Shown in pieces: positions 59,519 to 64,000 of a stretch of DNA of 64,000 nucleotides (position 1 is the first letter of the stretch; every line of letters starts with the position of its first letter). The translations under genes and the position numbers were made by a program. The stretch comes from Actinomycetospora lemnae (lineage in GTDB: Bacteria; Actinomycetota; Actinomycetes; Mycobacteriales; Pseudonocardiaceae). The notes below the pieces were generated by a model, which saw only the letters and a list, made by a program, of their open reading frames with translations, did not search any database and was not told the DNA's origin. Location: positions 1 through 64,000 of the forward strand of contig NZ_JAQZAO010000021.1 in NCBI RefSeq assembly GCF_028737315.1, written 5' to 3'.

Positions 59519-60691
59519 TCAGAGGCTCGAGTAGAGGGCGGCTTCGACGTCGCCGTAGAGCTGCCAGGCTTCGTCGGTGATGAAGGGCAGGGAGTTGGTG
59601 TAGATCGACGCGCAGACACCGGTCGAGCGGTCGACGAAGAAGTGCGTGTTGAACAGGCCCGCCCAGGCCCCGGTCCAGGCCCGACGGGCGCCCGGCAGGT
59701 CGACGGTGTTGAGCAGCAGGCCGTAGCCCCACGTCCAGCCCTCCCCGAGGGTGAGAGTGCCGGTGATCGGAGGGTCGGCGCTCTCGATGGCCGTGGGCAT
59801 GAGAGCGCCGTCGAGCTGGTCGGTGAAGGCGGCGTCGACCGTGGCTTCGTCGAGGATGCGGACCCCGTCGAGCTCGCCGCCGCGCAGCAGCGCGCGCTCG
59901 AAGCGAATGTAGTCCCGCGGAGTGGAGTGCAGCCCGTGGCCGCCGGCCCACCACTGGGGATCGTCTGGCAACACGTTCCCGGCGGAGCCCCAGGTGCCGT
60001 CCTGACCCTGCACGTGCACGGCGGCCTTGTTGCCCTGGCGCCCGTCGTCGAGGGCGAACATGGTGTCGTCCATCCCGAGCGGTCCGGTGATCCCCTCCTT
60101 GATCACGACGTCCAGGGTCGTGCCGGCGACCTCCTCCACGACCTTGCCCAGCCAGTCGGTGTTGATGCCGTACTCGAACTTCGTGCCCGGGTCGGCCACC
60201 AGGGGCGCCCCGAACGCCGCCAGGTCGCCCGGCACGACGTTGGGCAGACCGGTGACGTCCTCGTACTTCTTGAGATCGGCGTTCCAGAACCAGTACGACA
60301 GCCCCGAGGTGTGGGTGATCAGGTTCTTGACGGTGGCCTGCGACTTCGGCGCGCGCAGCCTCGGGGTGTCGCCGTCGAAGCCGTCGAGCACCTGGAGCTC
60401 GGCGAACTCGGGGACGTAGTCCGCGACCGGCTTGGTGAGGTCCAGCTCGCCGCGCTCCACCTGCTGCAGCGCCGCCGTGGTCGCGACCATCTTGGTCATG
60501 GACATGATCCGGAAGTGGGTCGAGGTGGAGACCGGCTGCGGACCGGAGTCGGTCAGACGGACGCCTGCCGCGCCCTCGTAGATCACCCCGTCTGCGTCGG
60601 CCGCGATGGCGGCAACGTGCGGCACGCCGCCGCGCTCCACCGCGGACGACAGCACGTCGTCGATACCGGCTCCGTCGATCGATCTGGGCAC
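59519..60691 (-). CDS. Serine hydrolase, class C beta-lactamase/EstB-like esterase
   Basis: A 390-residue serine hydrolase of the beta-lactamase/transpeptidase fold. The SxxK motif is SMTK with Ser64 and Lys67. EYGINTDWLGKVVEEV near residue 170 holds the Tyr motif, and GGHGLHSTPRDYIRFERALL follows. No signal peptide is seen, so it is cytosolic, as in EstB-type esterases. The start is GTG 60691. It is divergent from a Baeyer-Villiger-type monooxygenase, and hydrolysis of the ester or lactone it forms is a likely role. Confidence 0.87.
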   Translation of the reverse strand: MPRSIDGAGIDDVLSSAVERGGVPHVAAIAADADGVIYEGAAGVRLTDSGPQPVSTSTHFRIMSMTKMVATTAALQQVERGELDLTKPVADYVPEFAELQVLDGFDGDTPRLRAPKSQATVKNLITHTSGLSYWFWNADLKKYEDVTGLPNVVPGDLAAFGAPLVADPGTKFEYGINTDWLGKVVEEVAGTTLDVVIKEGITGPLGMDDTMFALDDGRQGNKAAVHVQGQDGTWGSAGNVLPDDPQWWAGGHGLHSTPRDYIRFERALLRGGELDGVRILDEATVDAAFTDQLDGALMPTAIESADPPITGTLTLGEGWTWGYGLLLNTVDLPGARRAWTGAWAGLFNTHFFVDRSTGVCASIYTNSLPFITDEAWQLYGDVEAALYSSL

Positions 60692-60834
60692 CTGGGCCTC
60701 CTCGGTTGGCGTCGCTCCTGATCCAAACCGGGAAGTGACCCAGGTCTCCCACCCCTCTGGGTGGTCGTCTCGGGCCCGGACGCACGCAGCCTCACTGCAG
60801 AGCGATCGGGACCACCTGACGAGAGGACCTCACG

Positions 60835-62472
60835 GTGACGACATCAGCTCCTGAGAACACGAGGGAACCCGCCGCGACATCGGAGGTCGACGCTGTCGTC
60901 CTCGGCGCCGGGGTCGCCGGGCTCTACCAGCTCCATCAGCTGCGCGAGCAGGGCTTACGCGTGCGGGCGTTCGACGCCGCCGGAGACGTCGGCGGAACGT
61001 GGTGGTGGAACCGCTACCCCGGGGCCAGGTTCGACTCGGAGGGCTACATCTACCAGTACCTGTTCGACGAGAGCCTCTACAAGGACTGGTCGTGGAGCCA
61101 GAAGTTCCCCGGTCAGCCCGAGATCGAGCGGTGGATGCACTACGTCACCGATCGACTCGGCCTGCGGGAGGACATCCAGTTCAACACCAGGATCACGGTC
61201 GCGAACTACGACGAGGACCGCGGACGGTGGCTGGTGCACACCGACCAGGGTGACATCGTCGACACCCAGTTCTTCATCTCGTGCGCGGGGATGCTCTCCG
61301 CGCCGCTGAAGAACATCCGAGGCACCGACGACTTCCGGGGAGAGCTCGTCTTCAGCTCCTCCTACCCCGCCGAGGGCCTCGAACTGGCCGGCAAGCGCGT
61401 CGGCGTGGTCGGGATCGGCGCGACCGGCATCCAGATCATCCAGTCCATCGCCGGCGAGGCCGGCCACCTCACGGTGTTCGCGCGCACCCCGCAGTACACG
61501 TTGCCGATGAAGAACCCGACCTACAGCGAGGAGGATCAGCAGGCCTACAAGGCGCGCTTCGAGGAGCTGCGGGAGACCATCCCGCACACCTTCACCGGGT
61601 TCGAGTACGACTTCGAGCACGCCTGGGCCGACTGCACCCCGGAACAGCGCGAGGCGATCCTGGAGGAGATCTACCAGGACGGCTCGCTGAAGCTCTGGCT
61701 CGCGGGCTTCGGCGAGATGTTCTTCTCGGAGGAGGTCTCCGAGGTCATCTCGGAGTTCGTGCGCGGGAAGATGCGCGAGCGGCTGCGCCACGACCCGCAC
61801 CTCGTCGACACCCTGGTGCCGACCGACTACGGCTTCGGCACCCATCGCGTCCCGCTGGAGAACGGCTACCTCGAGGTCTACCACCGCGACGATGTCGACC
61901 TGGTCAACGTGCGGAACAACCCCATCGCGCAGATCACCGCGACCGGTATCGAGCTCGAGGACGGCACGCACCACGAGCTCGACGTCATCATCCTCGCGAC
62001 CGGCTTCGACGCCGGCACCGGAGCCCTGACCCGCATCGACATCCGCGGGCGCGACGGCCGCTCTCTAGCCGACGAGTGGGGGCGCGACATCCGCACCACC
62101 ATGGGTCTGGCCAAGTACGGCTACCCGAACCTGCTCACCACCGCCGTGCCCCTCGCACCCTCGGCGGCGTTGTGCAACATGACCACCTGCCTGCAGCAGC
62201 AGACCGAGTGGATCACCAACGCCGTCAAGGACCTGCGGGCGGAGGGCAAGACGACCATCGAGCCCACCGCCGAGGGCGAGGACGCCTGGGTCGAGCATCA
62301 CGAGGAGGTCGCGAGCGCCACGATCGTGCCGCGGACCACCTCCTGGTACCTCGGCTCGAACGTCCCGGGCAAGCCACGACGCCTGCTGTCCTACATCGGC
62401 GGGGTCGGCACCTACCGCCAGAAGTGCGACGAGGAGGCGGCCGCGGGCTACCCGGCCTTCACCCGCCGCTGA
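60835..62472 (+). CDS. Baeyer-Villiger-type flavin monooxygenase
   Basis: A 545-residue class B flavoprotein, related to cyclohexanone monooxygenase. The FAD Rossmann motif GAGVAG is at residues 24-29 and GGTWWWNRYPGARFD at 53-67. The NADPH motif is GIGATG (193-198) and ILATGFDAGTGA lies near 385. The Baeyer-Villiger fingerprint FxGxxxHxxxWP is altered: F167-R-G169 is kept but His is Phe173 and Trp is Tyr177. It should insert oxygen into a ketone to give an ester, or oxidise a heteroatom. GTG 60835 follows GAGAGGA. An inverted repeat (60738-60762) lies in the divergent region. Confidence 0.88.
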   Translation: MTTSAPENTREPAATSEVDAVVLGAGVAGLYQLHQLREQGLRVRAFDAAGDVGGTWWWNRYPGARFDSEGYIYQYLFDESLYKDWSWSQKFPGQPEIERWMHYVTDRLGLREDIQFNTRITVANYDEDRGRWLVHTDQGDIVDTQFFISCAGMLSAPLKNIRGTDDFRGELVFSSSYPAEGLELAGKRVGVVGIGATGIQIIQSIAGEAGHLTVFARTPQYTLPMKNPTYSEEDQQAYKARFEELRETIPHTFTGFEYDFEHAWADCTPEQREAILEEIYQDGSLKLWLAGFGEMFFSEEVSEVISEFVRGKMRERLRHDPHLVDTLVPTDYGFGTHRVPLENGYLEVYHRDDVDLVNVRNNPIAQITATGIELEDGTHHELDVIILATGFDAGTGALTRIDIRGRDGRSLADEWGRDIRTTMGLAKYGYPNLLTTAVPLAPSAALCNMTTCLQQQTEWITNAVKDLRAEGKTTIEPTAEGEDAWVEHHEEVASATIVPRTTSWYLGSNVPGKPRRLLSYIGGVGTYRQKCDEEAAAGYPAFTRR

Positions 62473-62520
62473 GGGGCGCCCACGGGCGGCGCCGACCGGG
62501 TCGGGCCGCCCTGTCCACCC

Positions 62521-64000
62521 TCAGTCCGCGACGACGCCGGCGCGCCGTGCGACGGCGACGGCCTCCGTCCGGTTCGCGGCCCCGAGCTTGTTGTAGATGC
62601 TCTTCAGGTACCACTTGACCGTGTTGACGGTGACGGCCAACGACTGCGCGAGCTGCTGGTTGGTCCGGCCGACCGCGAGCATCTCGAGGATCTCGACCTC
62701 GCGACCGCTGAGGTCGAACCCACCCGTCACGGGACTGTCGTCGAGCGAAGCGAGCCCGGCGAGCACCTCGGGCGAGCACGGTTCCTCGGTGGGCACCGGC
62801 CAGGAGCCGGCGCGGCTGCGGGCGAGCAGGCGATCCACCACCGCCGCGACCGGTGGCCCGCCGTCGAGGATCAGTTGCGGAGCGCCGGCCTCGAGGACGG
62901 GTCCGACCACCGCGGCCAGCGTGCGCTCCGCGGCGAGACGGCGCGCGGCCAGCTCCTGGGTCGCCGCGAGGCGCACCGTCACCGCTGCCGCGGTACGGCG
63001 CTGGCCGCGTGTCGCGGCGTCGGCGACGACTCCCTCGAGCAACGCCGCGGCCCGGTCGTGCTCGCCCTCGGCGGCGTGGACGGCAGCCAGACCCGTGGTC
63101 CGCAGCTGCTCGATGACGACGCCGATCCCGCCCCGCTGGTCCAGGCCCTCCGGGAGTTCGCGGACGACCCTGCGCGCCTCGCGCACGCGGCCCGCCGCCA
63201 CCAGTTGGTCGATCCGTTCCACCCCGACCGCCGCACGCAACCGGGGCAGGTCCAGGCGCTCGGCGACGCGGTGGCCCTCCGCGAGCAGTTCCGCGGCCTC
63301 GGTCGGTGCGCCGCGGCGGGCCTTGATGCGCGCGAGCAGCGCGTAGCTCGCGACCATGAAGTCCACGACGCCGCTCTCGGCGCCGAGCTCTCCGCTCTCG
63401 ACGAGCAGCCGCTCGGCCGCGTCGATCTCGCCGCGCGCGTAGTGCAACTCTCCGAGCAAGGCCCCGGCGAGCTGTGCGGCGTGCGAGCGGCGTCCCGCGG
63501 AGGCCCTGGCCAGCTCGACCGCGTCCTGGAAATGCTCCTGGGCGCCGCGCACGTCCAGCTGCTCGAAGGCGGCGACCCCGGCGAAGCAGCGCCCGTACAC
63601 GCCGGCGAAGGGTCCCGTCGTGCGGTCGTGGAACGGACGCGCCCACCGCTGGCGCTCCTGCGCGGCCTCGTGGCGCCGGGCGTAGATGTCGCAGAAGGAC
63701 TGGATGTTCGCCGCGACCGCGACCACCCACGGCCGGAACCTGCGGGGGTGGTCCAGGCTGCGCCGGACGAGCGACTCGGCGCGCTCGGTTCGATCGCCGT
63801 AGATGTCGATGCAGGCCTGGACGACGTCGGCCTCGTTGTGCAGGTCGTCGTCCCGGTCGGGGGTCGGCAGGACGGGGCGCAACAGGTCCAGGGCCGCCTG
63901 CGCCTCACGCGTGCGCTGGAGCAGGCAGTTCGCCCACGCGACGGCCATCAGGAGCGCAGGCCGGTCGTCCGCGGCCGTGGCCGGCAGCCTCCCGATCAAC
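62521..64000 (-). CDS. LAL-type (MalT-like) LuxR regulator, 5' part outside window
   Basis: The C-terminal 490 or so residues of a large ATP-binding LuxR regulator. The visible part is helical, TPR-like (LDHPRRFRPWVVAVAANIQS, GALLGELHYARGEIDAAERL, ARIKARRGAPTEAAELLAEG). It ends in a LuxR helix-turn-helix (LSGREVEILEMLAVGRTNQQ then LAQSLAVTVNTVKWYLKSIY). The N-terminal AAA/NB-ARC domain and the true start lie beyond base 64000. It is convergent with the monooxygenase gene, 48 bases away, and may control it. Confidence 0.85.
   Translation of the reverse strand, partial: LIGRLPATAADDRPALLMAVAWANCLLQRTREAQAALDLLRPVLPTPDRDDDLHNEADVVQACIDIYGDRTERAESLVRRSLDHPRRFRPWVVAVAANIQSFCDIYARRHEAAQERQRWARPFHDRTTGPFAGVYGRCFAGVAAFEQLDVRGAQEHFQDAVELARASAGRRSHAAQLAGALLGELHYARGEIDAAERLLVESGELGAESGVVDFMVASYALLARIKARRGAPTEAAELLAEGHRVAERLDLPRLRAAVGVERIDQLVAAGRVREARRVVRELPEGLDQRGGIGVVIEQLRTTGLAAVHAAEGEHDRAAALLEGVVADAATRGQRRTAAAVTVRLAATQELAARRLAAERTLAAVVGPVLEAGAPQLILDGGPPVAAVVDRLLARSRAGSWPVPTEEPCSPEVLAGLASLDDSPVTGGFDLSGREVEILEMLAVGRTNQQLAQSLAVTVNTVKWYLKSIYNKLGAANRTEAVAVARRAGVVAD

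Overview
The window is very GC-rich DNA with dense, often start/stop-overlapping genes, frequent GTG starts, ECF42-type sigma factors, anti-sigma partner-switching proteins, LAL/LuxR, TetR and F420-type LLM oxidoreductase genes. This points to an actinobacterial chromosome, most plausibly a Pseudonocardiales-like soil organism (inferred from gene content, not from a marker gene). No rRNA, tRNA or CRISPR array was seen.

Layout. 0-4.2 kb: an alpha/beta hydrolase, an acyl-CoA synthetase and a divergent PaaR-like TetR regulator, then a GNAT enzyme. 4.5-10.9 kb: an aerobic phenylacetate operon, paaABCDE-paaZ-paaI, with a TetR-type operator before paaA. 11-15 kb: DedA protein, acyl-CoA dehydrogenase with divergent TetR, LLM oxidoreductase. 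15-19 kb: first ECF42/DGPF sigma module, small envelope and Asp-rich repeat proteins, a deaminase, a STAS protein. 19.3-22.5 kb: a tightly overlapped four-gene operon (acyl-CoA dehydrogenase-like, PIG-L deacetylase, NodS-like methyltransferase, family 2 glycosyltransferase) whose product is unknown. 22.6-33.5 kb: amidase, hydrolase, anti-sigma kinase, transporters, a tandem double TetR next to a truncated enoyl-CoA hydratase, and a second acyl-CoA synthetase. 34-36.8 kb: MpaB-like oxygenase and second ECF42 module. 37-40.2 kb: a complete partner-switching set (SpoIIE phosphatase, STAS antagonist, MEDS-HATPase kinase). 40-46.8 kb: small membrane proteins, secreted nuclease, bile-acid/sodium symporter-type transporter, LuxR regulator, amidase. 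46.8-48.8 kb: third ECF42 module. 48.9-50.6 kb: zinc alcohol dehydrogenase plus a formaldehyde-activating-enzyme homologue. 50.7-55 kb: LysR regulator, SbnA-like PLP enzyme, and divergent from it a cobalt-type thiocyanate hydrolase/nitrile hydratase operon. 55-59.4 kb: exonuclease III followed by a decayed zone with transposase, AraC, DJ-1/PfpI and PucR remnants. 59.5-64 kb: serine esterase, divergent Baeyer-Villiger-type monooxygenase and a LAL regulator that runs off the window.

How it works together. Much of the window is catabolic: CoA ligases, phenylacetyl-CoA epoxidation and ring cleavage, beta-oxidation enzymes, ketone-to-ester oxidation plus esterase, amidases, and thiocyanate or nitrile hydration. 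These are interleaved with stress-type signalling. The three ECF42 modules share a promoter-like pattern, TGTCGA/GGTCGA about 17-18 bases from CGTC/CGTG, which suggests autoregulation. The most novel-looking items are the four-gene aminosugar-modification-like operon, the thiocyanate-hydrolase operon with its fused beta-alpha subunit, and two families of intergenic palindromes.
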